DNA from: Sandaracinus sp.
Lineage (GTDB): Bacteria; Myxococcota_A; Polyangia; Polyangiales; Houyiibacteriaceae
DNA: 64,000 nucleotides
Assembly (NCBI GenBank): GCA_002699025.1
Contig: PABA01000098.1
Span: 1-64,000 of the forward strand
Reading direction: 5' to 3'
Below are positions 31,289 to 41,852 of this stretch, in pieces. The position numbers were made by a program, and so were the translations under genes. Position 1 is the first letter of the stretch; every line of letters starts with the position of its first letter. The notes under the pieces were generated by a model, which did not search any database, was not told the origin of the DNA, and saw only the letters and a list, made by a program, of their open reading frames with translations.

Positions 31289-31791
31289 CTCTCCTGGGCG
31301 CCACCGGGGGCCGCACCTGGTCGCTGGGTCGCGCCCGCGCGGCTTCCGTAACGCTCGCGCCGCCGGTTCGCGGAGCGCAGCGGGTAGCAGGTGGGCTCAG
31401 GGCGCGCAACGCGCTCGCGGCGGGCTCGAGGTGGCTAGCCGAGGCGCCGCCGGTGGCGCCCGGATCCGCCGACTTCTGGTGGAAAGGGCGAGCGAGACGG
31501 TACACACGTCGCCCATGAGCGCCGCGCGACGCCCCGTTTCGCCGCCATCCGTCGGCCCGTCGGGCTGGCGAGCGCCCGAGGGTCGCCCCCGAACGCGGGC
31601 CGCCCACCGACCGCATGTGCGGCACGGACGATGCATGGTCCGCCGGCCGATGCCGACGCTCGGGCAACGTTTCGACCACTGCTGCGACGAAACCCCCGAG
31701 AACGCCGGCCAAGGCACCGTGGCTGAGCTTCACAGTGTGACCCCACGCTGACACTCCGACGCCACACCCCGCTCTCACGGAAAGACCCCCC
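31289..31791. other. Divergent intergenic region of the inositol genes
   Basis: 503 bp that must contain the promoters of both inositol genes. A short inverted repeat gtttcg/cgaaac (31669-31674 and 31688-31693) may be an operator. No clear hexamers or RNA gene were recognised, and short open frames on both strands look spurious. Confidence 0.5.
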
Positions 31792-32559
31792 ATGACTCGA
31801 GCCATCATTCTCGCCGCCGGAAAGGGCACCCGCCTCGTCAGCGGCCGGCCCTACCCCAAGCCGCTCCAGGAGGTCGCCGGCGTCCCGCTCATCGTGCGGG
31901 TCATCCGAGCCCTCGAGCGCTCCGGCGTCGACGAGGTCGGTGTGGTGATCGGGCATCTCGGCGACGTGCTCCGCGACGCCCTCGAGGCGACGCCCTTCGC
32001 CGCGAAGCTCTCCTTCTTCGAGAACGACGAGGTCGACAAGCCGAACGGGACCTCGCTCCTCAAGGCCGCCGACTTCGTCACGGGCCCCACCTACCTGCTG
32101 ATGAGTGACCACCTCTGGTCGCCCTCGCTCGTGCGCTCGGTCTCGCGCTTCCCGCTCGCTCACGACGAGGCGGTGCTCGGCGTAGACTACGACATCCCGG
32201 GCTGCTTCGACCTCGACGACGCGACCAAGGTGCGGGTCCGCGGCGACCGGATCGTCGAGATCGGCAAGGAGCTCCCGAGCTACGACTGCCTCGACACGGG
32301 CGTCTTCCGGATCACGCCGGCGCTCATCGAGGCGCTGCGGGACGCCGAGGGCCCCGAAGGCTGCTCGCTCTCCCACGGGGTCGGCGCCCTCGCCGCGCGC
32401 GGCAAGATGCGCGTGGTCGACGTGGGCGACGCGACCTGGATCGACGTCGACACGCCCGAGGCGCACGCGCAGGCCGAGCGCCTGATCCGTCGCTACGGGG
32501 ACGACCTCCGGCGCCCCGCGCCCATGGTCGCCGCGGCGCCCGCCGCCGCCGCGCTCTGA
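31792..32559 (+). CDS. CTP:L-myo-inositol-1-phosphate cytidylyltransferase-like nucleotidyltransferase
   Basis: 255 aa GT-A nucleotidyltransferase. The N-terminal IILAAGKGTRL (5-15) binds the NTP. Several stretches match the archaeal IPCT domain: NGTSLL (85-90), MSDHLWS (104-110), DATKVRVRGDRIVEIGKEL (143-161), YDCLDTGVF (164-172) and WIDVDTPEA (216-224). IPCT makes CDP-inositol. In hyperthermophiles it is fused to a CDP-alcohol phosphotransferase (DIPPS) that makes di-inositol phosphodiesters; that domain is absent here. The divergent neighbour makes the substrate. A general sugar-1-phosphate nucleotidyltransferase is the fallback annotation. RBS is weak (ggaaaga). Confidence 0.82.
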   Translation: MTRAIILAAGKGTRLVSGRPYPKPLQEVAGVPLIVRVIRALERSGVDEVGVVIGHLGDVLRDALEATPFAAKLSFFENDEVDKPNGTSLLKAADFVTGPTYLLMSDHLWSPSLVRSVSRFPLAHDEAVLGVDYDIPGCFDLDDATKVRVRGDRIVEIGKELPSYDCLDTGVFRITPALIEALRDAEGPEGCSLSHGVGALAARGKMRVVDVGDATWIDVDTPEAHAQAERLIRRYGDDLRRPAPMVAAAPAAAAL

Positions 32560-32726
32560 ACGAGCCGGTCGCTCGAGCCGAGGCCCGCCGTGCAGCAGCC
32601 GGTGGGCCTCGCGCAATTCGAGGCGCGCCGACCCCGCGGGCGGCCACGCGTCGGGCGGGCGCGTCGGCCCAGAGCGAGGCGCCCTCCTCCCGAGAGGAGC
32701 GAGGCGAGCCAGGCGAAGCCGCGCGC

Positions 32727-33233
32727 TCAGGAGCGGGCGAGGGCCCGGCGCGCCTCGGCGAGGACCTCCTCGGGCGAGCCCTCCGCGTCCAGGACCAGGA
32801 CGTCCCCCTCGTCCTCGCCGGGCGCCTCGAGGGTCGCGAGCTGGCTCGGGAGGAGCGAGGCGCCCGCGTAGTGGCCGCGCCGGCTCCGCAGGCGCCGCGC
32901 GAGCTCCGCCTCGCCGACGTGGAGGTGCAGGAAGCGCAGCTCCCCCGCCTCCCGTAGCCGATCGCGATGCGCGCGGCGGAGCGCGGAGCAGGCGAGGACC
33001 ACCGCCTCGCCCCGGCCCGCGGCTTCCTCGAGGTGCGCAACGAGCGCGTCGAGCCAGCCCGCCCGGTCGGCCTCGTCGAGCCCCTCTCCGCGGGCCATCT
33101 TCGCGACGTTGGCCGGCGGATGGAAGGCGTCTGCGTCCACGAAGCGCGCGCCCGTCGCGGCCGCCAGGGCGCGACCGAGCGTGGTCTTGCCGGCGCCGGA
33201 TGGGCCCGTGACGACGACGGCGTCCCCGCTCAC
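32727..33233 (-). CDS. gntK: Gluconokinase
   Basis: 168 aa, the size of the GntK shikimate-kinase-like family. P-loop GPSGAGKTT (10-18), and the gluconate-binding region DADAFHPPANVAKMARGEGL, which is diagnostic. ALRRAHRDRLRE and HLHVGEAEL complete the fold. Makes 6-phosphogluconate from gluconate. GTG start in a GTGA overlap with the cyclase gene upstream, so the two are co-translated. Confidence 0.9.
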   Translation of the reverse strand: MSGDAVVVTGPSGAGKTTLGRALAAATGARFVDADAFHPPANVAKMARGEGLDEADRAGWLDALVAHLEEAAGRGEAVVLACSALRRAHRDRLREAGELRFLHLHVGEAELARRLRSRRGHYAGASLLPSQLATLEAPGEDEGDVLVLDAEGSPEEVLAEARRALARS

Positions 33234-33874
33234 GCCGTGCCCGGCCAGCGACGAAGCGCCGCGCGCGCCGGTGCGCCGTCCGCGCCCACCAGCTTCAGCG
33301 GGAGGCAGGCGAGCTCCCAGCGCCCCGCGGAGACGGCGGAGAGGTCGAGGCCCTCGATGATCCAGATGCCCGCCTTCAGGAGCGCGTGGTGCGTCTCGAC
33401 GCCGTCGGCGTGGAAGCCGCCGACTGAGAGGTAGTCCACGCCGACCGTACGCACGCCGGCCTCGGCGAGGAGCGCCGCGGCGTGGCGATCGATGTAGACG
33501 AAGCCCTCGTCGAAGGGCTCGCGCGCCCAGTCCCGGGACGAGTTGCGGGTCTTGAAGAGGAGCCGCTCGCCGGGCTGGGGGTCGAGCTCACGCACCGCCT
33601 CCGCGCGGATGGCGACCGGATCCTCGACCTCGACCACGCGCGCGAGACCGAGGGTCGCGTCGAGGGGCATCGCGTCCATGGCCGGCGTGCCCTCGAGGAA
33701 GTGCACGGGGGCGTCCATGTGCGTCCCCGTGTGCACGCCGAGGTAGAGGCGCGAGACGTTGGCCACGGCGCCGCAGGCGATGGCCTCCGTCCGCTCGACC
33801 TCCACCCCCGGGTTGCCGGGCCAGACCGGCATGTCGGCGTGGATGGGCACGGAGACGTCGATCCAGTCGCTCAT
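33230..33874 (-). CDS. Cyclase-family metal hydrolase (kynurenine-formamidase-like)
   Basis: 214 aa. The cyclase signature HTGTHMDAPVHF (48-59) supplies the metal ligands, and VGVDYLSVGG lies in the C-terminal half. Family members hydrolyse cyclic or amide substrates, including N-formylkynurenine, but no kynurenine-pathway genes are nearby. The overlap with gntK suggests a link to sugar-acid or lactone metabolism (inference only). ATG at 33874; the upstream sequence has no clear RBS. Confidence 0.85.
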   Translation of the reverse strand: MSDWIDVSVPIHADMPVWPGNPGVEVERTEAIACGAVANVSRLYLGVHTGTHMDAPVHFLEGTPAMDAMPLDATLGLARVVEVEDPVAIRAEAVRELDPQPGERLLFKTRNSSRDWAREPFDEGFVYIDRHAAALLAEAGVRTVGVDYLSVGGFHADGVETHHALLKAGIWIIEGLDLSAVSAGRWELACLPLKLVGADGAPARAALRRWPGTA

Positions 33875-33941
33875 GGGAGGACTGTCTCGACGGCGCGCCC
33901 GCGGCGCAAGGCCCTCCCGCGCGCAGCGCAGAGCGCCGAGG

Positions 33942-35918
33942 TCAGCGGCGGGGCGTCTCGCCGTGCACGTGGATGAAGGTCCCGGGGTTCTCCTCGGTCG
34001 GGTAGACCGAGTGCCAGCCCTCGGGGAGCTGCGGGTCCGCCCACTCGAAGACCCAGCGGGCGTCGCGGGGCGTGAGGTTCACGCAGCCGTGGCTCCGCGG
34101 GCGGCCGAAGCCGTTGTGCCAGAAGGCCGAGTGGAGCGCGTAGGCGAGCTCGAAGTACATGACGTAGGGGACGTCGTCGACCGAGTAGGGGCCGTCCACG
34201 GCCGTGTCGCCGTCCATCGTGTCCGTGAGGTGCTTCGACTTCACGCGGAAGAGGCCCGTGAGCGTCTCCCAGGTCTCCTCCGGGTTCTCCGGGTTCCGGA
34301 CCGGCTTGCCGGTCGAGGTGAGCGTCGCGTAGATGGGCGTGTCGCCGCGGTAGAGCACGACCACCTGGTTCGTGAGGTCCACGTCGATCCACTTGTCCTC
34401 GGGGCCGACGCCGTCCGGCCGCTCGCGCTGGCGGGCGACGCGCACGTCGGCGTCGCGGAACCAGCGCCCGTCGGGGGAGCGGAGGTAGGTGCGGCGGCCG
34501 TCCTCGACCTCCTCCACGACCGGGAAGCCCTCGTGGTAGGCGACGCGGCCGCGGCGGCGGAAGCGCCCCCGCTCGGTGCGCTGGTAGTGGTGGTTGCGGC
34601 TCGAGAGGTTCCAGGCGTAGGGGAGCCGGGGCCGCATGTCGGGCTCGGCCTCGGCCTCCGCGTCCTCGTCTCCCTCCGCGACGTCGGTGGCCTCGGGGTC
34701 CGCGGCGGGCGCTTCTCCTTCGGCGCTGGCCTCCGGCGCCGGGAAGTCCACGGCCGAGAGCGGCCCCTCTTCGCCCTCGGGGGGCGGCGGCGCGTCCTCG
34801 GTGGCGGCGAGCTGGACGCCCTGGAACTCGCTCCCGGTCCGCTTCATGACGGCCGGGTACGGCACGAAGCCGTTGCTCTGCGTGCGCCAGTAGCGGCGAC
34901 CGTCGCGCCGGAAGTCTCGGTCGAGGCTCACGAAGAAGCCGCGCATCAGCCAGCGGGAGAGGATCGAGTCCGGGTCCCCCTGGAGCGACTCGAGCGTGGG
35001 CCCCGCGTCCGGCTCCGCGTCCTCGGCGGTCTCGAGGTTCGTCCCCGTCTCGCCCTCGGCGGGCTCCGGATCGACCCGCATGGCCGAGACCGTCTCCATC
35101 GACGCGCCCATGCCCGGCGCCATGGGCGAGGGCGTGTCGGTCGCCATGGCCGCGACCATCGACGCGCCGTCCATCGCGGCCGCCATGGCGCCCTCGCTCA
35201 TGCCCGCCCCGCCGGCCGTCGCCTCCATCACCGCGCCCATGGCGGTCGCGGCCATGCCCTCCATGCCCGCGGCGACCATGGCGGCCTCCATCATCGAGCC
35301 GGCCTCGCCCATGCCCGCGGCCATGCCACCTTCCATGGCGCTCGGCGGCGGCTCCTGCCCCGGCAGGCGGAACCCCTCGTGCTCGGCGGCCTGCTCGAGG
35401 GAGGGCACGTTCCGGTACATCGGCACGCGCCGGCGGATGAAGCCGTACTCGTAGGGGAGCGGATCCTGGCGGCGGGGCTGGCGGCCGCGCACCTGTGGGA
35501 GGCGCTCGCCCTCGAAGGCCGTGACGTGGAGTCGATTGCAGACGAACCCGCCCGTCGTAAGCTCGTACCAGCCGCCTCGGCACCCCTCGCGACCCACGGG
35601 CTCGGCGGTCGTGGCCATGAGCACCGCGCCACCCCTGAGATACCCGATGCGATCCGACTCCCGATTGGGCTCCGAGCGGACCGGCACCACGAAGCGCCGG
35701 GCGAAGATGCGCTTGGGCGGGCCCTGCGGCTCGGGCTCGGGCTCGTCCTCGGTCGACTCGGGCCCCTCGGCCTCGACCGTCTCCTCCTGGCCGCGCGGCG
35801 CGCGATCGACGGAACCGGGCGGCTCGACGGTCTCCGCGCCCTCCTCCCCTCCACAGCCGAGGGCGCACACCGCGAGAGCCAGGGCCCAGCGGTGGGTGGT
35901 GCGTGCGACGTGCTTCAT
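33942..35918 (-). CDS. L,D-transpeptidase (YkuD) lipoprotein with a Met-rich insert
   Basis: 658 aa. Signal peptide with lipobox ALGC ending at Cys22, so probably membrane-anchored in the periplasm. Residues 70-135 resemble an SH3-like cell-wall domain (RFVVPVRSEPNRESDRIGYL). Residues 195-280 are a low-complexity segment with about 19 Met. The C-terminal YkuD domain (about 515-640) carries HSAFWHNGFGRPRSHGCVNL with nucleophile Cys612. YkuD enzymes form 3-3 peptidoglycan crosslinks or attach lipoproteins. The ATG at 35918 is chosen because it starts the lipoprotein signal; a start 32 codons upstream would bury it. Confidence 0.87.
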   Translation of the reverse strand: MKHVARTTHRWALALAVCALGCGGEEGAETVEPPGSVDRAPRGQEETVEAEGPESTEDEPEPEPQGPPKRIFARRFVVPVRSEPNRESDRIGYLRGGAVLMATTAEPVGREGCRGGWYELTTGGFVCNRLHVTAFEGERLPQVRGRQPRRQDPLPYEYGFIRRRVPMYRNVPSLEQAAEHEGFRLPGQEPPPSAMEGGMAAGMGEAGSMMEAAMVAAGMEGMAATAMGAVMEATAGGAGMSEGAMAAAMDGASMVAAMATDTPSPMAPGMGASMETVSAMRVDPEPAEGETGTNLETAEDAEPDAGPTLESLQGDPDSILSRWLMRGFFVSLDRDFRRDGRRYWRTQSNGFVPYPAVMKRTGSEFQGVQLAATEDAPPPPEGEEGPLSAVDFPAPEASAEGEAPAADPEATDVAEGDEDAEAEAEPDMRPRLPYAWNLSSRNHHYQRTERGRFRRRGRVAYHEGFPVVEEVEDGRRTYLRSPDGRWFRDADVRVARQRERPDGVGPEDKWIDVDLTNQVVVLYRGDTPIYATLTSTGKPVRNPENPEETWETLTGLFRVKSKHLTDTMDGDTAVDGPYSVDDVPYVMYFELAYALHSAFWHNGFGRPRSHGCVNLTPRDARWVFEWADPQLPEGWHSVYPTEENPGTFIHVHGETPRR

Positions 35919-36071
35919 CGGCGGCTTCCCCGTGCTCCCCCCACCTCGACGACGAGCGCGACCCGCGGACGGGGGTCCGGGCGCGCGGGGCGGGAGCGTC
36001 GGGTGTGATTTCACGCCGGGTCGCCTCCGTCAAACGCCCGTCGGCCGCTTCCCCCCGGCCGCCGCCCTCCC

Positions 36072-37544
36072 ATGTTCGGACTTCCGTCGACGGAGCGCCT
36101 CGTGAGCGCCGCCTCCCACACGCGCCTCGCCGGACGCGCGACGGCGCTCGGGGTCGGGCTCTCCCTGGCGCTCCACGCGGCGCTCTGGTGGATGGCGGGC
36201 TCGGCGGCCAGCGCCGGGCCGGAGCTGGACCTCGAGTTCGAGCTGCCGGAGGAGATCGAGTTCGGGCTGACCGAGGAGATGGCCGCGGCGAGCGGGGCCA
36301 GCGCTCCGCCCGAGAGCGCGCCGCCGGCGTCGGCGGAGGACCCGCTGGCGGGAGGCCCGGGCGAGGGCGTCGGGCTCGACGCCGGGCTCCTCGACGCGGG
36401 CGTGCCCGACGCGGGTGTCGACGCGGGCCCCGCCGACGCGGGCGTCGACGCCGGACCGCTCGTCGCCGAGGCCGAGGCGGACCCGGCGGACGACGTGCCG
36501 GAGGAGGAGACGCCGGCCGCGGAGATCCCGGGGGAGGACGCGGAGGACGGCGAGGGCGTGGAGGGCGGCGAGGGCGAGGGCCGCATCCCGCCGGGCGCCC
36601 AGCTCGCGCTCCGCCTCGACATGGCGCGGGTGCGCGCCTCGCCGGTGGCCGGCGCGGTGCGGGATCTGCTGGCGGCGATCCCGGACTGGCAGCTCATCCT
36701 CGAGGGGAGCGGCATCCAGCCGCTCGAGGACCTCGATCGGCTGATGATCGCCTCGCCGAACCTGCAGCGCTCGCGGCTCATCATGGCGGGCCGGCACGCG
36801 CATGCGAACGAGGACGGCGACGGCCGGGCCTACGTGCGGGAGGTGGTCGCGCGCTTCGGGGAGGCCCGCGGCGCGCCCACGCCGTGGAGCACGCGCCACG
36901 GCGTGCCGGTGGCTCCCTGGCCAAACGAGGACCGCACGGAGCGGGTGATCGCGATCATCGGGCCCGCGCACTTCTCCATCACGCGGCCGGAGGACCTCCA
37001 GCGCCTGCTCTCGGTGGCGCGGGCCCGCGAGGAGGGCGCGGGAGACGACGAGGACGACGAGGATCTCGAGGACGCGAGCGGCCCGGACGCGCTGCTCTCC
37101 ATGGGGGAAGAGGACGCCGCGACGCTCGAGATCGAAGGGGCGCGGCAATTCCTGCGGCGTGGGGACGCGACCATCGTGCCCGTGCGGGCGCGCGCGGCGA
37201 TCCGCCAGGACGGGCCGGGGCACGTGGTGCTGCGGGCCCGGGCCCACTACGAGAGCGCCGAGGAGGCGGAGCGGGCGCACGCCTTCTGGGACGCCAAGCG
37301 CGCGGAGGCCGCCGGCGACTGGCGCACGCAGCTCGTCGGCATGGCCGGCCCGCTCCGCGACGGCACGCTCGCCCTCGAGGAGGACGCGCTGCGCGTCGAG
37401 ATGCGCCTCAGCGTGCCCCAGGCGCGCCTGCTCCTCGGCTACCTCGAGGGCATGGTCGGCGCCCGCCGTCGGCGCCCTCGCCGCCCCCCTCCCCCGCGCC
37501 CCGACGAGCCCCCGGACATGGCCCCCGTCACCCCGGAGCCCTGA
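36072..37544 (+). CDS. Hypothetical membrane protein with DAG repeats
   Basis: 490 aa, unrecognised. A single hydrophobic segment (about 25-45, ALGVGLSLALHAALWWMAG) suggests a signal anchor like that of TonB-type proteins. Residues 95-130 contain LDAGVPDAGVDAGPADAGVDAG-like units; the next 40 residues are acidic. Residues 170-460 form a globular domain with alternating strands and helices (LALRLDMARVRASPVAGAVRDLL; ARAHYESAEEAERAHAFWD), ending in a Pro/Arg tail. Divergent from the L,D-transpeptidase gene (153 bp between). Position and anchor suggest an envelope role, but nothing more can be said. Confidence 0.75.
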   Translation: MFGLPSTERLVSAASHTRLAGRATALGVGLSLALHAALWWMAGSAASAGPELDLEFELPEEIEFGLTEEMAAASGASAPPESAPPASAEDPLAGGPGEGVGLDAGLLDAGVPDAGVDAGPADAGVDAGPLVAEAEADPADDVPEEETPAAEIPGEDAEDGEGVEGGEGEGRIPPGAQLALRLDMARVRASPVAGAVRDLLAAIPDWQLILEGSGIQPLEDLDRLMIASPNLQRSRLIMAGRHAHANEDGDGRAYVREVVARFGEARGAPTPWSTRHGVPVAPWPNEDRTERVIAIIGPAHFSITRPEDLQRLLSVARAREEGAGDDEDDEDLEDASGPDALLSMGEEDAATLEIEGARQFLRRGDATIVPVRARAAIRQDGPGHVVLRARAHYESAEEAERAHAFWDAKRAEAAGDWRTQLVGMAGPLRDGTLALEEDALRVEMRLSVPQARLLLGYLEGMVGARRRRPRRPPPPRPDEPPDMAPVTPEP

Positions 37545-37633
37545 CGGCGCGCCGGCCGTTGCCTCCGCCGCTCACTCCCTCCGCTCGCTCCAGCCTCCCG
37601 CGCTCCGGCCTCCCGCGCTCCGGCCTTCCTCCC

Positions 37634-37681
37634 GAAAACGAAAAGAGCGCGTGACTCGCGTCACGCGCTCTCTTCGTTTTC
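37634..37681. terminator. Bidirectional terminator between convergent genes
   Basis: Stem gagcgcgtga / tcacgcgctc (37645-37654 and 37661-37670), flanked by gaaaacgaaaa on the left and tcttcgtttt on the right. It therefore gives a T-run in both directions. It separates the hypothetical membrane protein gene from the convergent HU gene. Confidence 0.93.
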
Positions 37682-37711
37682 CGGCTCACGGCGTGAGCTC
37701 GGCCACTCCGC

Positions 37712-38023
37712 TCAGAGGACGAGGTCCTTGAGCTTCTTGAGCGGGGTCGCGCGAAGCTTCTTCGACTTCGGCACGTCCTTGTAGAAGATCTCACCGGTAC
37801 CCGGGTTGCGGAACTTCTTGTTCTTCTGCGCCGGGACTTCCTTCAGCTTCAGCTTGATCAGGTCCGGAACGACGAATTCCTTCGGACCGCGCTTGCCGAG
37901 CTCACGCTTGATGAGCTCCCGCATCCCCTCGAAGACGGACGCGACTTCGCGCTTGGTGAGCCCGGTCTTCTCCGCGAGCTCGCCGATGATCTGAGCCTTG
38001 GTCATACGCTTGGTAGCTGCCAT
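37712..38023 (-). CDS. HU-family DNA-binding protein
   Basis: 103 aa, basic. KAQIIGELAEKTGLTKREVASVFEGM is the helix-turn-helix base of the HU/IHF fold. The DNA-wrapping arm is represented by KNKKFRNPGTGEIFYKDVPKSKK, which departs from the usual 'GRNPxTG' by RNPGTG. Expected to bend and compact DNA. The ATG at 38023 has a perfect ggaggg RBS; the longer frame upstream includes promoter DNA and was rejected. Confidence 0.93.
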   Translation of the reverse strand: MAATKRMTKAQIIGELAEKTGLTKREVASVFEGMRELIKRELGKRGPKEFVVPDLIKLKLKEVPAQKNKKFRNPGTGEIFYKDVPKSKKLRATPLKKLKDLVL

Positions 38024-38103
38024 CGCTCCCTCCAATTCGCATCTTCGGATCCCCCGCGTTTTGTGGGGGTTTGGGCACCATCGGCCCCCCGAAGGACGGC
38101 GCA

Positions 38104-38132
38104 TCTATGCACGGGCTTTTCGCTGCTGACAA
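38104..38132 (-). promoter_or_regulatory. Sigma70-type promoter for the HU-like gene
   Basis: On the - strand TTGTCA (38132-38127), a 17-base spacer and CATAGA(T) (38109-38104). It implies transcription starting near 38097, about 75 bases before the HU-like ATG. Confidence 0.6.
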
Positions 38133-38283
38133 GCAGAATTCGTCGGCGGCAGCGATAAAAAACGCGTTCTGGACGGGGTCGCGGGCCCCCTCCCGTCGCG
38201 CGGCCCGGCTCCTCGCGCAGGGGCGCGCGCACCGCTCCCCCCATCCCCGGAACGCCCATGGATCACAGCTGATCCCGGCTTCT

Positions 38284-38400
38284 GGGGAAAACCCTGTGGA
38301 CGCCTGGGCCTGCCGCCTCGAGCCGCAAGCGCACGAAAACTAAGCGGTTTTCCCGCCACCCGGTCCGCGCCCGGCCCCCCACGTCCCGGTTTTCCCGGGT

Positions 38401-38409
<9 letters not shown>
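38284..38409. promoter_or_regulatory. Three GGTTTTCCC 9-mers and a perfect DnaA-box match
   Basis: GGTTTTCCC occurs inverted at 38285-38293 and direct at 38346-38354 and 38388-38396. TTATCCACA, the exact DnaA-box consensus, is at 38401-38409; a weaker inverted TGTGGAcgc is at 38296-38304. The DnaA-box match overlaps the last codons of ybeY. The remainder of 38133-38400 holds no gene that I can support. Confidence 0.45.
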
Positions 38410-40393
<1,984 letters not shown>

Positions 40394-40394
<1 letters not shown>

Positions 40395-41794
40395 TGTTCC
40401 AGAAGGTCCTCATCGCGCGGCGGGGCGAAGCGGCCGCCCGCGTCGCTCGCACGTGCAAGCGCCTCGGCATCGACGCCGTCGCCCTCTTCAGCGAGGCCGC
40501 CGAGAGCGTGCACGTGGAGGCCTGCGACGTCGCCAAGGAGGTCCAGGCCGAGGACGGTCGGGTCGCCACGGCGGACGTGCTCGCGGCGGCCCGCGAGGCC
40601 GGGGTGGACGCGGTCTACCCGGGCTACGCCTCCTACACGGCGCACCAGGAGCTCGCCCGCCTCTTCGAGGCCGAGGGCCTGCCCTTCGTCGGCCTCGATC
40701 CGGACCTGCTCGACCTGGTGCGCGACCGGATCCGCTTCCGCGAGGTCTGCGACGCGGCGGGCGTGCAGCCCGTACCGGGGGGCCCCGCCGAGAGCCTCTC
40801 GGACGCCTACGACCTCGCGCACCAGATCGGCTTCCCGGTGCTCGTGAAGGGGCCGCTCGCGTCGATGGGCGTGGGGCTGCACCTCGCGCGCGACGAGGAA
40901 GAGCTGAAGCCCGCGTGGGAGGCCGCCCGCGCGAAGGTCGCCGAGGGCCCGCTGGTGGTGGAGCGCCGCATCGACCGGGCGCGGGACATCGAAGTGCTCG
41001 TGGCCGCCGACTCGCACGGCGAGGAGAGCGCCTTCACCGAGTGCGAGACCTCCATCGTCTCCGAGGGGCGCGGCCTGCTCCGGGAGTGCCCCTCGCCGGA
41101 GCTCGTCTTCCGCACGGACGGCGAGGCGCTGCGCGAGATGATGTACGACCTGGCCATCCGGCTGACGCGGCAGCTCGCGCACATCGGCGTGCTCGGCGTG
41201 CGCATGCTGGTGGACCCGGACGGACGCATCTACGTGCGCGGCGCGCGGCTCGGCCTGCCGAACCTGCACGGGGCGCCGGAGATGGTCACGCAGCTCGACC
41301 TCGTGGAGCTGCAGCTTCGCCTGGCCTCGGGCGAGCCCGTGCCGGATGAGGTGCGGCAGCTCCAGCCCTCGGGGCATGCGGTGACCGTGCAGGTGCTGGC
41401 CGAGGAGGACGCGCAGCGCCGCGAGAGCGTCGAGGTGCTCCGCTTCCCCTCGCTTCCGCAGCGCACGACGCGGGTCGAGCCCTCGGTGGCGGAGGGGACG
41501 AACGTGCCCCCGGACGACTGGCCGCGCCTCGCGAAGATCACCTGCTTCGCGCCGATCCGGCACCAGTCGATCCTCACGCTCGATCGGGTGCTCGCGGCGA
41601 CGCAGGCCCCGCCGATGAAGACCAACGTGCCGACGCTCCGGCGGGTGCTCATCCACGAGGGCTTCCGCGCTGGGCAGTACGACTGCGACCTCGTCGACGC
41701 GCTCATGGCGGAGCAGGAGAAGCCGAAGCCGGCGCCCGAGTCGAAGCCGAAGCCGAGGTCGCGCTCGCGGTCGCGCTCGAAGCCGAAGCGCTGA
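40394..41794 (+). CDS. Biotin-carboxylase-like protein lacking catalytic residues (pseudoenzyme candidate)
   Basis: 466 aa. The fold is that of the biotin carboxylase ATP-grasp subunit: FQKVLIARRGEAAARVARTC, DAVYPGYAS, GHAVTVQVLAEED and PEMVTQLDLVELQLRLASGEP align with BC. However, the Gly-rich ATP loop (GGGGRG) is GPLASMGVG at 153-161. The QRRHQK segment is SIVSEGRGLL, the NxRxQVEHxVTE catalytic strand is RGARLGLPNLHGAPE, and the catalytic Arg of RINAED is Gln. Carboxylation is therefore unlikely. A basic tail (SKPKPRSRSRSRSKPKR) ends the protein. Tight coupling to eno suggests a regulatory or binding role. Longer in-frame upstream reading is a shadow of eno. Confidence 0.85.
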
Positions 41795-41852
41795 GCGGCG
41801 CGCGACGCGGCGGAGAGGCATGCCGCGGGCCCGCTCCCGTATGCTCGCGTCG

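Noticed and set aside
31397-31751. Two opposing short open frames between the inositol genes
   Set aside because: Both lack RBS and domain features and lie in the region expected to hold the divergent promoters.
38024-38400. Replication origin between HU and ybeY
   Set aside because: One perfect DnaA box and one weak one are not enough; no dnaA, dnaN, gyrB or parAB and no AT-rich unwinding region are next to it. It is kept only as a regulatory finding.
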